This document shows, piece after piece, positions 11,768 through 22,778 of a stretch of DNA of 64,000 bases. Made by a program: the position numbers and the translations under genes. Numbering within the stretch: position 1 is the first letter of the stretch; every line of letters begins with the position of its first letter. Source of the stretch: Blastochloris sulfoviridis (GTDB lineage Bacteria; Pseudomonadota; Alphaproteobacteria; Rhizobiales; Xanthobacteraceae); assembly GCF_008630065.1 (NCBI RefSeq), contig NZ_VWPL01000005.1, forward strand, positions 120,130 to 184,129, written 5' to 3'. The notes below the pieces were generated by a model. The model had not been told where the DNA came from, searched no databases, and saw nothing but the letters and a program-made list of their open reading frames with translations.

Positions 11768-12979
11768 CTACGGCTGGAGTCCGTTGCGGACCGCACGCTC
11801 GCCCAGCGCCGCGACCAGCCGCTCGCCCAATCCCTCGGAGCCCCTCCCTTCCGCTGAGGCCCCCGTCACCGGCAGCACCACGACGCGATAGCCGCGCTCA
11901 GTGAGCCACGCCCGGCGGCGGGCGGCGCCGGCCGGCTCCTCCGAGCCGTCATCAAGCTCCAGCACGGTCTTTTCCGGGAACGACACGAAGTCGACGATGT
12001 GCGGGCCGATCGGCACCCGCCGCTTGTAGCCGCGACCGGCGAGCCGGCGGTCGGTGACGAGGCTCGCCCACACCACCCGCTCGGCCTCGGTCGGGTTGCG
12101 GCGCACGAGGCGCGCGAGGCCCCGCACCGGCGCGGTGACGCCGACCGTCGCCTCGGCGGCAACGAGGCTCCGGAGCGACACCGTCTCCCCGGCATTGAGC
12201 ACGCCGCCCGCCGCCGGCCCCTTGCGGCCGGACACCAGCGCATCGATCACCCCGGCGAGCGTCTGCACGTCCTGCCGGGTCGGCGCCATGCGCAGGAAGA
12301 TGTTGCGCAGGTTCACGCTCATCACCGGCCGCTTCTCCGGCGGGCGGTAGAACTCGACGCGCTCCAGCTCGTATTCCAGCCGGTCGAAGAAGGCGTGAAG
12401 CTGCTGGCGCGGCGCCGGTTCCGACAGGTCGGGCATGTCGAACGGCAGCGCGCTTCCGGTGGCGAGCTTGGAGACCTCATAGGCCATCAGCAGCACGGCC
12501 TGGGCGAGGTTGAGCGAGGCGAAGGCCGGATTGACCGGATAGGTGACGATGGCGTCGGCGAGCCCGACCTCGTCGCTCTCCAGGCCGTTGCGCTCGCGGC
12601 CGAACACCACGCCGGCCTTCGAGCCGCCGGCGATCTTCTCGGTGATCGCCTTGGCCGCCGCCTCCGGCCCCAGCACGGGCTTGGCCTGGGTGTGGCAGCG
12701 CGCGGTCGCCGCCACCACGAAGCCGAGATCGGCGATGGCGGCGCGCAGATCGGGGTAGAGCCGCGCGCTCTCCAGGATCGGGTCGGCCCCCGAGGCCGCC
12801 GCCTTGGCGCGCGGATTGGGCCAGCCGTCGCGCGGGTTCACGAGACGCAGGTCGGACAGGCCGAAATTGGCCATCGCCCGCGCCGTCGTGCCGATGTTCT
12901 CCCCCATCTGGGGCTCGACCAGCACGATGGCGGGGGCGGGAATGGCGAGCCAGGGGCGGGATTGGTCGGTGCCGGACAT
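11768..12979 (-). CDS. TrmJ-like tRNA/rRNA 2'-O-methyltransferase fused to DUF559 nuclease-like domain
   Basis: A 403-residue two-domain protein. Residues 1 to about 250 are a SpoU-class RNA 2'-O-methyltransferase of the TrmJ/TrmH family: IVLVEPQMGENIGTTARAM, VVFGRERNGL and ASLNLAQAVLLMAYE form the trefoil-knot SAM site. Residues from about 290 match DUF559: NPTEAERVVWASLVTDRR, then GPHIVDFV and VLELDDG, with the E, D and ExD expected of a PD-(D/E)XK-like site. The start at 12979 has GAGGGG just upstream. TrmJ proteins normally end near 240-260 residues, so the C-terminal domain is an addition. The methyltransferase call is firm; the role of the fusion is unknown. Confidence 0.85.
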   Translation of the reverse strand: MSGTDQSRPWLAIPAPAIVLVEPQMGENIGTTARAMANFGLSDLRLVNPRDGWPNPRAKAAASGADPILESARLYPDLRAAIADLGFVVAATARCHTQAKPVLGPEAAAKAITEKIAGGSKAGVVFGRERNGLESDEVGLADAIVTYPVNPAFASLNLAQAVLLMAYEVSKLATGSALPFDMPDLSEPAPRQQLHAFFDRLEYELERVEFYRPPEKRPVMSVNLRNIFLRMAPTRQDVQTLAGVIDALVSGRKGPAAGGVLNAGETVSLRSLVAAEATVGVTAPVRGLARLVRRNPTEAERVVWASLVTDRRLAGRGYKRRVPIGPHIVDFVSFPEKTVLELDDGSEEPAGAARRRAWLTERGYRVVVLPVTGASAEGRGSEGLGERLVAALGERAVRNGLQP

Positions 12980-13019
12980 GATGCCCCTCATGCACCGGCC
13001 AATCGGCCGCGTCGAGTGG

Positions 13020-13448
13020 TCAGGGACCTTTGACCACCGGCTTGCCGGCCGCCTGCCAGTCCAGCATGCCGCCGCCATAGTGGTTGATATTGGTGGCGCC
13101 GGCTGCCTGGGCGGCCGCCAGCATGCGGGCCGTCCGCCGGCCGGAGCGGCACACCAGCACGATCGGCTTGTCCGACGGCTGGGCCAGCGTGCGCGGATCG
13201 AGACGCGACATCGGCATGTTGCGGGCGCCGGCGATATGGCCGGCGGCAAACTCGTCAGGCTCGCGGATGTCGATCAGTTCGATCGAGTTGTCGGCCAGAT
13301 CCCGCTCCAGCGTGGCGCGATCGATCACGGTGGCGTCGGCCGGCCGCGCCACCGCGAACTGCGCCGCCGCCGGCCCGGCCCCCGGCCCGGCCGGCGCAGC
13401 CAGCACGACGGCGCAGGCGGCGATCGGCCACCAATGCTTCTGAAACAT
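13020..13448 (-). CDS. Secreted rhodanese-like domain protein
   Basis: A 142-residue protein. An N-terminal signal peptide (MFQKHWWPIAACAVVLAAPA, cleavage near AAAQ) is followed by a single rhodanese domain. IELIDIREPDEFAAGHIAGA is the conserved entry motif, and VLVCRSGRRTARML carries the catalytic-loop cysteine. Such periplasmic single-domain rhodaneses may move sulfane sulfur or bind thiols; the substrate is unknown. GAGGAG precedes the ATG by about 10 bases. It is transcribed toward the TrmJ-fusion gene 40 bases away and is probably in its operon. Confidence 0.88.
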   Translation of the reverse strand: MFQKHWWPIAACAVVLAAPAGPGAGPAAAQFAVARPADATVIDRATLERDLADNSIELIDIREPDEFAAGHIAGARNMPMSRLDPRTLAQPSDKPIVLVCRSGRRTARMLAAAQAAGATNINHYGGGMLDWQAAGKPVVKGP

Positions 13449-13618
13449 GCTCAAATTCTCCTCACTCGGCCGGCCCCAGGGAACGGTCCACCGGCCTTCC
13501 GCAGCGTGCGACCCTATGATAGAGCGCCCGGTGCCGGCCGCGTATCGGGGCAATGACACGCGCAGTCTGACCGCCGGCACTCCACCCCGACGGTTTGGGC
13601 GTTAAGGGCAACGTGAAC

Positions 13619-14833
13619 ATGGCGAAAATCAAGGTGACCGGCACCGTCGTCGAGCTCGACGGCGACGAGATGACCCGTATCATCTGGCACTATATCCGCG
13701 ACAAGCTGATCCACCCCTATCTCGACGTGAACCTCGAATACTACGATCTGTCGGTTCAGCACCGCGACGCCACCAATGACCAGGTGACCGTGGACGCCGC
13801 CAACGCCATCAAGCGCCACGGCGTCGGCGTCAAATGCGCCACCATCACGCCCGACGAAGCCCGCGTCACCGAGTTTAACCTCCAGGAGATGTGGAAGTCG
13901 CCCAACGGGACCATCCGCAATATTCTGGGCGGCGTCATCTTCCGCGAGCCGATCATCTGCAACAACGTGCCGCGCCTCGTGCCGGGCTGGACGCAGCCGA
14001 TCATCATCGGCCGTCACGCCTATGGCGATCAGTACCGCGCCACCGATTTCAAGTTCCCTGGCAAGGGCACGCTGACGCTGAAGTTCGTCGGCGAGGACGG
14101 CCAAGTGATCGAGAAGGAAGTGTTCAAGGCGCCGGGCTCGGGCGTCACCCTGGCGATGTACAACCTTGACGAATCGATCAAGGACTTCGCCCGCGCCTCG
14201 ATGAACTACGCGCTGAACCGCGGCTATCCGCTCTATCTGTCGACCAAGAACACCATCCTGAAGGCCTATGACGGGCGCTTCAAGGATCTGTTCCAGGAAA
14301 TCTACGATTCCGAATTCAAGGATGCCTTCGAGAAGGCCAAGATCACCTATGAGCACCGGCTGATCGACGACATGGTCGCCGCGGCGATGAAGTGGTCGGG
14401 CGGCTATGTCTGGGCCTGCAAGAACTATGACGGCGACGTGCAGTCCGACACCGTGGCGCAAGGATTCGGCTCGCTCGGCCTGATGACATCGGTGCTGATG
14501 ACGCCGGACGGCCAGATCGTCGAGGCCGAGGCCGCCCACGGCACGGTGACCCGCCACTATCGCGAGCACCAGAAGGGCAAGGAGACCTCGACCAACTCGA
14601 TCGCCTCGATCTTCGCCTGGACCCGCGGCCTGATCCACCGCGCCAAGCTCGACGGCAATGGCGACCTGCGTCACTTCGCCGAGACGCTGGAAAAGGTCTG
14701 CGTGGATACTGTCGAGGCCGGCTTCATGACCAAGGATCTGGCGCTGTTGATCGGCCCCGACCAGAAATGGCTGTCGACCACCGGCTTCCTCGACAAGATC
14801 GACGAGAACCTCAAGAAGGCGATGGCGGCCTGA
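13619..14833 (+). CDS. icd: NADP-dependent isocitrate dehydrogenase, dimeric eukaryote-like type
   Basis: A 404-residue enzyme that turns isocitrate to 2-oxoglutarate and NADPH in the TCA cycle. It begins [23 protein letters not shown], the signature of the homodimeric IDH subfamily shared by rhizobia and eukaryotes, not the E. coli type. [17 protein letters not shown] holds substrate-binding residues, and [16 protein letters not shown] with [16 protein letters not shown] is the C-terminal family signature. The start has AAGGG about 10 bases upstream. A family B repeat follows the stop. Confidence 0.97.
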   Translation: MAKIKVTGTVVELDGDEMTRIIWHYIRDKLIHPYLDVNLEYYDLSVQHRDATNDQVTVDAANAIKRHGVGVKCATITPDEARVTEFNLQEMWKSPNGTIRNILGGVIFREPIICNNVPRLVPGWTQPIIIGRHAYGDQYRATDFKFPGKGTLTLKFVGEDGQVIEKEVFKAPGSGVTLAMYNLDESIKDFARASMNYALNRGYPLYLSTKNTILKAYDGRFKDLFQEIYDSEFKDAFEKAKITYEHRLIDDMVAAAMKWSGGYVWACKNYDGDVQSDTVAQGFGSLGLMTSVLMTPDGQIVEAEAAHGTVTRHYREHQKGKETSTNSIASIFAWTRGLIHRAKLDGNGDLRHFAETLEKVCVDTVEAGFMTKDLALLIGPDQKWLSTTGFLDKIDENLKKAMAA

Positions 14834-14901
14834 GCCAGCCGCATCGGCTCAACGTCGCTCTGGCCAAGCGCAGCGCGAGCCGGGGTGACGGCGGGAAAGA
14901 C

Positions 14902-15016
14902 CGTCGTCCCGGGCAAGGGCCAAAGGCCCGCGACCCGGGAGCGTGTTCAGGACGGGGTGCCTTTTCCGGATGACGATCCCGGCTCTCGCTTTCGCTCGGC
15001 CGGGATGACGACAGAG
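14902..15016. repeat. Dispersed palindromic repeat family B, copy 4
   Basis: It runs from CGTCGTCCCGGGCAAGG to GCCGGGATGACGAC and contains the nested palindrome GGGCCAAAGGCCC. It is almost identical in its first 40 bases to copy 2 at 8567. It lies downstream of icd, in the 486-base gap before the antiporter gene. Confidence 0.85.
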
Positions 15017-15070
15017 ACCGAAAGGACGCGCGGTCGCGCGTCCTTTCCATTTCGGCGGCACGCCGGGCCG

Positions 15071-15145
15071 CAAGACCACGGACGGCAAGACCACGGGCTG
15101 CAAGACCACGGGCTGCAAGACCACGGACGGCAAGACCGCGGGCCG
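15071..15145. repeat. Five tandem 15-bp repeats
   Basis: Five successive 15-base units with consensus CAAGACCACGGRCKG (15071, 15086, 15101, 15116, 15131), the last one diverged. The units are not separated by spacers. They lie between the family B copy and the antiporter gene. No encoded protein is evident. The rest of this gap, to 15319, holds a short near-repeat CGAAGTTTGC (15286 and 15304) just before the antiporter start. Confidence 0.9.
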
Positions 15146-15319
15146 CGAGACTCGAAAACACCCGCTGTCGAAAACACCTGTTGCGGAATGTTTCATCCCG
15201 CTATGGGATGAAACAGCAAGGCTCAATTCCTGTCGGGCAACCGCCGCGACGTGCAGGACGACGGGCCTGACGAAAATCTGACAATCGAAGTTTGCCTGAC
15301 AAGCGAAGTTTGCGTGGCA

Positions 15320-17095
15320 ATGCCCTCCCCGCTGGATACCGGTTTTTATCGTGAAGCGCTGGTGTTTCTCGGCACCGCGGGCGTGGTGATTCCGCTGATG
15401 GCCCGCATGCGGGTCTCCCCGGTACTGGGCTTTCTCGTCGCCGGCCTGGTGCTGGGGCCCCACAGCCTGGGGCGGCTCGCCGAGAGCGTGCCCTGGCTGG
15501 GCTACATCGCCATCACCTCGCACGACACCGTCGACCAGCTCGCCGAGCTCGGCGTGGTGTTCCTGCTGTTCACCATCGGGCTCGAACTGTCGTTCGACCG
15601 GCTGTGGACCATGCGGCGCATGGTGTTCGGCTTCGGCATGCTGCAGGTGGCGCTGACGACGGCGGCCATCGGCGCCACCGCCTGGACGTTCGGCAACCCG
15701 TTCGACGCCTCGCTGGTCATCGGCGCCTGCCTGGCTCTGTCGTCCACCGCCATCGTGCTGCAGCTCCTGGCCGAGCAGCGCCGGCTCGCCTCGGTCGCCG
15801 GCCGTGTCATCTTCGCGGTTCTGCTGGCCCAGGATCTGGCGGTGGTGCCGATCCTGTTCCTGGTCGTCGTGTTCAGCAAGGCGGCGCCGGATGGCGCGGT
15901 GGCCGCGCTCGCCGGCCAGTCGGTGCTGCTCGGGCTGATGCTGGCGCTGCTGCAGGGCGCAGCCGCGGTCACCATCATCGTCGGCTTCGGCCGGGCCATC
16001 CTGCGGCCGTTCTTCCGGCTGGTGGCGCGCACCCACAATCGCGAGCTGTTCATGGCCGCGATTCTGTTCGTTGTGGTCGGCACCTCGCTCCTCACCCATT
16101 TCGCCGGCCTGTCGATGGCGCTGGGCGCCTTCCTCGCCGGCCTGCTGCTGTCGGAGACCGAGTTTCGCCGCGAGGTCGAGGTCGATATCGAGCCGTTCAA
16201 GGGCATGCTGCTCGGCCTGTTCTTCATCTCGGTCGGCATGCGGATCGATCCGCTCGGCGTTGCGCGCGAACCGCTGCTGCTCGGCCTCTCCATTCTTGGC
16301 ATGGTGTTTCTCAAGGTGGCGGTCGTCGGCGGGCTGGCGCGTCTGTTCCGGCTCTCCTGGCCGGTGGCGGTGGAGGCAAGCCTGCTGCTGGCCGGCGGCG
16401 GCGAGTTCGCCTTCCTGGTGCTGGGCCTTGCCGGCAGCGGCGGCCTGCTGCCAGCCGATATCGAGCAGTTCATGCTGCTGGTTGCCTCCGGCACCATGAT
16501 GCTGACACCCTTCCTCGCCCGGCTCGGCCGGCAGGCTGGCCGGCAGGCCCGCCGCGCCGCGGCTATGGCCGACGGCCATGGCGAGCCGGCGCCGGCCGAG
16601 GTTGGCCGCACCATCGTGGTCGGCTATGGCCGCGTCGGCCGGCTGGTCTGCGAGCTTATCGAAGGCGAAGGCCGCGCCTTCATCGCCACCGACCGCAACG
16701 CCGACATCGTCGCCAGCGGCCGCAAGGCCGGCGAGCCGGTCGTCTATGGCGATGCGACGCGGCGCGAATTCCTGCGCAAATGCGGACTCGCCGACGCGCC
16801 GGCGGTGGTGGTGACCATGGACGACCCGATCGCCGCCGAGCACGTGGTCGCCGCCGTGCGGGCGGAGCGCACCGACGTGCCGGTGGTGGCGCGGGCGCGC
16901 GACGCCGCCCATGCGGCACGGCTGTTCCGGCTCGGCGCCACCGACGTGGTGCCCGAGGCGCTGGAAGCCAGCCTCGACCTCGCCAGCGCCGCGCTGCAGA
17001 CGCTCGGCGGCTCGCGCGACGAGGTGCACGAGACCATCCGCGCCAAGCGCGAGCTGCTCAAGGCGCCGCTGCGCGCCGGCCGGCCGGCGGAGTGA
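15320..17095 (+). CDS. Monovalent cation:proton antiporter, CPA2 family (KefB/KefC-like)
   Basis: A 591-residue inner-membrane protein with about twelve hydrophobic helices followed by a cytosolic RCK/TrkA-N domain. Family motifs include SPVLGFLVAGLVLGPH, ELGVVFLLFTIGLELSFDRL and LALSSTAIVLQLL. The Rossmann motif TIVVGYGRVGRLV starts near residue 432. The organisation is that of Kef potassium efflux systems or related K+/H+ antiporters that protect against electrophiles and acidify the cytosol. I chose ATG 15320; an upstream in-frame ATG at 15251 would add 23 non-hydrophobic residues. No KefF/KefG partner is nearby. Ion specificity is not shown. Confidence 0.9.
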   Translation: MPSPLDTGFYREALVFLGTAGVVIPLMARMRVSPVLGFLVAGLVLGPHSLGRLAESVPWLGYIAITSHDTVDQLAELGVVFLLFTIGLELSFDRLWTMRRMVFGFGMLQVALTTAAIGATAWTFGNPFDASLVIGACLALSSTAIVLQLLAEQRRLASVAGRVIFAVLLAQDLAVVPILFLVVVFSKAAPDGAVAALAGQSVLLGLMLALLQGAAAVTIIVGFGRAILRPFFRLVARTHNRELFMAAILFVVVGTSLLTHFAGLSMALGAFLAGLLLSETEFRREVEVDIEPFKGMLLGLFFISVGMRIDPLGVAREPLLLGLSILGMVFLKVAVVGGLARLFRLSWPVAVEASLLLAGGGEFAFLVLGLAGSGGLLPADIEQFMLLVASGTMMLTPFLARLGRQAGRQARRAAAMADGHGEPAPAEVGRTIVVGYGRVGRLVCELIEGEGRAFIATDRNADIVASGRKAGEPVVYGDATRREFLRKCGLADAPAVVVTMDDPIAAEHVVAAVRAERTDVPVVARARDAAHAARLFRLGATDVVPEALEASLDLASAALQTLGGSRDEVHETIRAKRELLKAPLRAGRPAE

Positions 17096-17116
17096 CGGCG
17101 CGCCGCACCGGCATCC

Positions 17117-19765
17117 TCAGCCCGCGGCCAGCGCCTCGCCGATCGCCTTGAGCGCGACGTCCGACTTGGCGCCGTCGGGCCCGCCGGCCTGCGCCATATC
17201 GGGCCGACCGCCGCCGCCCTTGCCGCCCAGCGCCTCGGCGCCCTTGCGCACCAGGTCGACCGCGTTGAACTGGCCGGTCAGGTCGGCGGTGACGCCGACC
17301 ACGAGGCCGGCCTTGCCATCCTCGGCCACGCCGACAATGGCCACGACGCCCGAGCCGATCTGCTTCTTGCCCTCGTCGGCGAGGCTCTTGAGGTCGCGCA
17401 GCTCGATGCCGTGCACGGTCTTCGCCAGCAGCCTGGTCGAGCCGACGGTCTGGATGCCGTCCGCACCCCCGCCCCCGCCCATGGCAAGCCGCTTCTTGGC
17501 CTCGGCAAGGTCGCGCTCAAGCCGGCGGCGCTCGTCCATCAGGCCGGAAATGCGCGGCACCAGCTCGTCGAGCGGCGCCCGCAGCTCGGCCGCCGCCGCC
17601 TTGGCGGTGCCGGCCAGCCCGTTGGTGTGCTTGCGCGCCGTGCGCCCGGTCATCGCCTCAATGCGCCGCACCCCGGCCGCCACCGCACTGTCGCCGAGCA
17701 GCGTGACGAGGCCGATGTCGCCGGTGCGCGCCACATGGGTGCCGCCGCACAGCTCCACCGAATAGGGCGCGGCATTGCTGCCGGGCGCGATCCCCATCGA
17801 CACCACCCGCACCTCGTCGCCGTACTTCTCGCCGAACAGCGCCCGTGCGCCCGAGGTGATCGCCTCGTCCACCGCCATCAGCCGCGTCACCACCGGCGCG
17901 TTCTGCAGGATGATGTCGTTGGCGATGTCCTCGACCTTCTCCAGCTCCTCCGCCGAGATCGGCTTGGGGTGGGAGATGTCGAAGCGCAGCCGGTCGGGCG
18001 ACACCAGCGAGCCCTTCTGGGCGACGTGGTCGCCCAGCACTTGGCGCAGCGCCTCGTGCAGCAGATGGGTGGCCGAATGGTTGGCGCGGATGGCGCCGCG
18101 GCGGTCGTGATCGACCGCGAGTTCCACCGGCAGGTTCGCCTTCAGCCGGCCATGCTCGACGGTGACGGCATGCACGAACAGGTCGCCAAGCTTCTTGTGC
18201 GTGTCGGTGACGCGGGCGCGCGCCTCGGCGGCGCTCATTGTGCCGGTGTCGCCGACCTGGCCGCCGGATTCGCCGTAGAACGGCGTCTGGTTCAGCACCA
18301 CGAGACCGCTCTCGCCCGCCTCCAGCGCCGCCACCTCGCGGCCGTCCTTGACCAGCGCCCTGACCACGCCCTCCGCCGTCTCGGTCTCGTAGCCCAGAAA
18401 CTCGGTGGCGCCGACCCGCTCGCGCACCGCGAACCACACCGCCTCGGTCGCCGCCTCGCCTGAGCCGGCCCACGCGGCACGCGCAGTCTCGCGCTGGCGC
18501 TCCATCGCCGCCTGGAAGCTCTCGGTATCGACGCCGATGCCGCGCGACTTCAGCGCATCCTGGGTCAGATCGAGCGGAAACCCATAGGTGTCGTAGAGGG
18601 TGAAGGCGACCTCGCCCTTCAGCGTCTCGCCCGGCCCGAGCCGCGAAGTTTCCTCGTCGAGGATCGCAAGGCCGCGCACCAGCGTCTTGCGGAAGCGGGT
18701 CTCCTCCAGCTTCAGCGTCTCGGTGATCAGCGCCTCGGCGCGCAGCAGCTCCGGATAGGCCTGCCCCATCTCGCGCACCAGCACCGGCACGAGCCGCCAC
18801 ATCAGCGGATCCTTGGCGCCAAGCAGTTGTGCGTGGCGCATGGCGCGGCGCATGATGCGGCGCAGCACGTAGCCGCGGCCCTCATTGGAGGGCAGCACGC
18901 CGTCGGCGACCAGGAAGGCCGAGGCGCGCAGATGGTCTGCGATGACGCGGTGGCTCGCCTTGTGGGCGCCGTCCGGCTCGACGCCGGTCGCCTCCGCGCT
19001 AGCCCGGATCAAGGCACGGAACAGGTCGATGTCGTAATTGTCATGGGTGCCCTGCAGCACCGCCGAGATGCGCTCCAGCCCCATGCCGGTGTCGATCGAG
19101 GGCTTGGGCAGCGCGATGCGCTCGCCCGGAAGCTGCTCGTACTGCATGAAGACCAGGTTCCAGATCTCGATGAATCGGTCGCCATCCTGATCGGCCGAGC
19201 CGGGCGGGCCGCCCGGAATGTGGTCGCCATGGTCGTAGAAGATCTCCGAGCATGGGCCGCACGGACCGGTATCGCCCATCGCCCAGAAATTGTCGGAGGT
19301 CGGGATGCGGATGATGCGGCTGTCGGGGAGGCCGGCGATCTTCTTCCACAGGCCGAACGCCTCGTCGTCCTCGGAATAGACGGTGACCAGCAGGCGCTTC
19401 TCGGGAACCTCGTAGACCTTGGTGATCAGGTTCCACGCCAGCTCGATCGCCCGGTCCTTGAAGTAGTCTCCAAAGGAGAAGTTCCCGAGCATTTCGAAGA
19501 AGGTGTGATGTCGCGCAGTATAGCCGACATTGTCGAGGTCGTTGTGCTTGCCGCCCGCCCGCACGCACTTCTGCGCAGTCACTGCGCGCTGGTAGGGCCG
19601 CTTCTCGACGCCGGTGAAGACGTTCTTGAACTGCACCATCCCGGCATTGGTGAACATCAAGGTCGGATCGTTGCGCGGCACCAGCGGCGAGGACGGCACG
19701 ATGGCGTGCCCGGCCTTGCCGAAGAACTCAAGAAAGGTGGACCTGATCTCGTTGACGCCGCTCAT
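17117..19765 (-). CDS. alaS: Alanyl-tRNA synthetase
   Basis: An 882-residue class II aminoacyl-tRNA synthetase of normal length. It begins [35 protein letters not shown] and [18 protein letters not shown] lie in the catalytic core. The editing domain carries [13 protein letters not shown] and the zinc-site CGGTHV motif. The Gly-rich C-terminal [16 protein letters not shown] is typical of AlaRS. ATG 19765 was chosen by family start; GGAG lies 12 bases before it. Upstream in-frame ATGs at 19777 and 19822 are less likely. It is downstream of recA on the same strand, an order common in this bacterial group. Confidence 0.98.
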   Translation of the reverse strand: MSGVNEIRSTFLEFFGKAGHAIVPSSPLVPRNDPTLMFTNAGMVQFKNVFTGVEKRPYQRAVTAQKCVRAGGKHNDLDNVGYTARHHTFFEMLGNFSFGDYFKDRAIELAWNLITKVYEVPEKRLLVTVYSEDDEAFGLWKKIAGLPDSRIIRIPTSDNFWAMGDTGPCGPCSEIFYDHGDHIPGGPPGSADQDGDRFIEIWNLVFMQYEQLPGERIALPKPSIDTGMGLERISAVLQGTHDNYDIDLFRALIRASAEATGVEPDGAHKASHRVIADHLRASAFLVADGVLPSNEGRGYVLRRIMRRAMRHAQLLGAKDPLMWRLVPVLVREMGQAYPELLRAEALITETLKLEETRFRKTLVRGLAILDEETSRLGPGETLKGEVAFTLYDTYGFPLDLTQDALKSRGIGVDTESFQAAMERQRETARAAWAGSGEAATEAVWFAVRERVGATEFLGYETETAEGVVRALVKDGREVAALEAGESGLVVLNQTPFYGESGGQVGDTGTMSAAEARARVTDTHKKLGDLFVHAVTVEHGRLKANLPVELAVDHDRRGAIRANHSATHLLHEALRQVLGDHVAQKGSLVSPDRLRFDISHPKPISAEELEKVEDIANDIILQNAPVVTRLMAVDEAITSGARALFGEKYGDEVRVVSMGIAPGSNAAPYSVELCGGTHVARTGDIGLVTLLGDSAVAAGVRRIEAMTGRTARKHTNGLAGTAKAAAAELRAPLDELVPRISGLMDERRRLERDLAEAKKRLAMGGGGGADGIQTVGSTRLLAKTVHGIELRDLKSLADEGKKQIGSGVVAIVGVAEDGKAGLVVGVTADLTGQFNAVDLVRKGAEALGGKGGGGRPDMAQAGGPDGAKSDVALKAIGEALAAG

Positions 19766-20202
19766 CTGGCAACTCATCTCCGGCGCGGCACGCCCCAGGC
19801 GGCCGTTGGCTTCCCTGCACATCTAGCGGCGCCCCCCGCCCCTGTCCAGAAACGCCCGAGCCTGACCTTCGCCACGGCCTCATCGCCACCACCGCGAAGG
19901 CACGATCCCCTGTCGAGCAGGACGACGCGCGCCAAAGCGAAAGACAAATCGTCACAAAGACATAGCCAGCCGATTGCGCAGCGCCGCGGACGGCTTCGCC
20001 ATGCCGGCAGTCGCGGAAAGCCCGCGCTCGCCGCTCACACATAGGACGGCATCCGCAATGCCCGTCGCGCACGCCCGACAAGGCACGAAACAGAAAATGC
20101 CCGGGCCATGCCAGCCCCCAACGCCCGGCGGCGCGGCGCCTTCATCCCCGGCGGCCTGGATGTCCGGCGGCCCGTTCGAGCCAACCGTCCGAGCCCGCGA
20201 TT
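19766..20202. other. Intergenic region between recA and alaS
   Basis: A 437-base stretch downstream of recA and upstream of alaS. It is less GC-biased near 19930-19970 (AAAGACAAATCGTCACAAAG), which may mark the alaS promoter. Short open frames cross it in all directions, but none has a recognisable product. No repeat of families A-C, RNA gene or strong hairpin was seen. Confidence 0.35.
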
Positions 20203-21288
<1,086 letters not shown>

Positions 21289-21332
21289 CGTACGTCCCCT
21301 TATGGCATGCGCCCGCGCGCCGTCCAAACCGC

Positions 21333-21440
21333 CAGAGCATTTTCCGCAAGAGCGGATACCGGCTTTGCGGAAGAAATAGCGACAAACCAAAACCTTGAGA
21401 GGCGCCGAACCGTTTGGTTCAGGCCGGCGGCCGCTCTGGA
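21333..21440. repeat. Dispersed repeat family A, copy 2 (in the recA leader)
   Basis: The core reads AGAGCATTTTCCGCAAGAG, then CGGATACCGGCTTTGCGGAA, and the tail ends CGGCCGCTCTGG. It lies between the recA start codon and its SOS box, so recA mRNA should begin with or shortly after this repeat. TTTTCCGCAAGAG and CTTTGCGGAAG form an imperfect stem. Confidence 0.75.
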
Positions 21441-21507
21441 TGAGCCCCTACCCCCGCTCCGCTGCCGCAACCCGCCGACAGCGGAAATGTACACGATTTG
21501 TTCGAAA

Positions 21508-21522
21508 GAACAAGAGGAGAAC
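21508..21522 (-). promoter_or_regulatory. SOS (LexA) box upstream of recA
   Basis: On the recA strand the sequence is GTTCTCCTCTTGTTC, an exact GTTC-N7-GTTC match to the alphaproteobacterial LexA-binding consensus. It lies about 220 bases before the recA start codon. It overlaps an inverted repeat TTGTTC-N4-GAACAA at 21498-21513. LexA itself is not encoded in the window. Confidence 0.8.
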
Positions 21523-21572
21523 GGAACAAAAGTCCGGTCAGTTGCGCGGACGTTCCATCAATGGACTCTTAG

Positions 21573-21775
21573 CCCGTCTGCCGATCCGCTTGAGCCGGCG
21601 ATTGCTCCAGGTCTTTGATGTGTCGCAGTCTCTTGCGCAAAACCGGTGCCCACTTTTGTGGAGACTGCTCCAGCACGTCTGCCGAGCCGCTTGAACCGGC
21701 GGCCGCTCGAAGCCTTCGATCCGACGCGGTCTCTTACGTAAACCGATATTCATTTTGCGGAGAGTGCTCTCTGGC
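21573..21775. repeat. Two reverse-oriented family A repeats
   Basis: Two head-to-tail copies (about 21573-21674 and 21675-21775), inverted relative to copies 1, 2, 4 and 5. Each runs CGTCTGCCGANCCGCTTGA, then a CGCAGTCTCTTGCGCAAAAC-like core and CACTTTTGTGGAGACTGCTC. The second copy is more diverged (CTTACGTAAACCGATATTC, TTTTGCGGAGAGTGCTCT). They sit in the 816-base gap between recA and the Cache gene. Confidence 0.75.
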
Positions 21776-21848
21776 CGGGCTGTCCCGCCGGGCGGCGGCC
21801 TCCGGCAGAGCGGCTGGCAAGCGTCCGCTCGAAACCCGGCGCGCATGA

Positions 21849-21927
21849 CCAGGACAAGGCGCAGCCGGGACAAGGCGCGGCCAGGACGAGGCGCAGCCGG
21901 GACAAAGCCAAGCAGGGACAAGACCAG
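21849..21927. repeat. Five tandem 16-bp repeats
   Basis: About five units with consensus CCRGGACAAGGCGCAG, starting at 21849, 21865, 21881, 21897 and 21913; the last two are diverged. They lie in the gap between recA and the Cache-domain gene. There is no spacer between units and no convincing coding frame. Confidence 0.85.
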
Positions 21928-22104
21928 ACCAAGACGACGCGACGTCGGTCTTCCGTTCCGCAGCGTCTGAGCATCGCGAACAGGAGGCGGACCCCGGCCG
22001 ATCAAGCCGAGGATCCGCATGGCGATCGCCGCAAACGAGATTTTCAATGCGGATTTACGGCGAAGGTCTTTGCGGGATCATGACATGATCCCGCAAAAAC
22101 GCGA

Positions 22105-22548
22105 TCACTTGTAATAGCCGACCGCGCAGGTCTGGTCGCCGACCTTGGTGACGAACGACACCTTCTGCACCGGATCGGTGGTGCCCGGCCGCGGCCACAT
22201 ATATTCGACCTCGCCGATCTTGCCCTCGGCGGCGACGGCATAAATCTGCTGGCCGAGCGCCTTGCCGGTCTTGTCCTTGAGATCCTTCAGGCTCTTGCCA
22301 GTGAGCGTCGGGTGTGCGGTGAAGTTGCCGTCCGGGCCGCCGCAGAACGGATAGAGGTCGCGGTCCTTGAACCCGGCCTCGCCTTTGGCGAACTCGGAGA
22401 GCGCCTTGGCCTTGTCGGCCTTCAGCGCGGCGACCGCCTTCTCCAGCATGGCCTTGGCCTCGGCAGCGGTGCCGAAATCGGCGGCATAGGCCGGCACGGC
22501 GAGCGCGAGCGCAAACACAGTTGCAAGAGCGAGACGTCCTGATTTCAT
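22105..22548 (-). CDS. Secreted single Cache-domain protein
   Basis: A 147-residue protein with a clear signal peptide (LALATVFALALAVPAYAAD). The rest, AAEAKAMLEKAVAALKADK to DLYPFCGGPDGNFTAHP and KVGDQTCAVGYYK, matches small periplasmic Cache (sCache_2-like) proteins common in rhizobia. Such domains usually bind small ligands, but here there is no transmembrane or signalling output, so it would be a free periplasmic sensor or binding protein. An AGGGAG ribosome site supports ATG 22548. Two cysteines, in YPFCGG and DQTCAVG, could form a disulfide. Function unknown. Confidence 0.8.
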   Translation of the reverse strand: MKSGRLALATVFALALAVPAYAADFGTAAEAKAMLEKAVAALKADKAKALSEFAKGEAGFKDRDLYPFCGGPDGNFTAHPTLTGKSLKDLKDKTGKALGQQIYAVAAEGKIGEVEYMWPRPGTTDPVQKVSFVTKVGDQTCAVGYYK

Positions 22549-22778
22549 CGCGTGACTCCCTATTGGTTCGTTCTTGATCGCAGGTCTTCGACTGCGGGGG
22601 CAAAGCGATCCTAGACGAAACCATTGGGAAGGCATCTGCGTCTTTGGTCGCGTGCCGCCGCCGGCACCCGGCGCCGCCGGCGAGACCTATGTCCTTTCGT
22701 CATCCGGTTTCCGGGCGGCGGCCAAAAGGCGGGCAGAGGTCGGGGCCCACAGGGTTTCGGGGCCGGAACGGCCGTCCT

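Noticed and set aside
15071..15145. Possible CRISPR array
   Set aside because: The 15-bp units are contiguous with no spacers, and no cas genes are present; the same applies to the arrays at 21849, 36410 and 50097.
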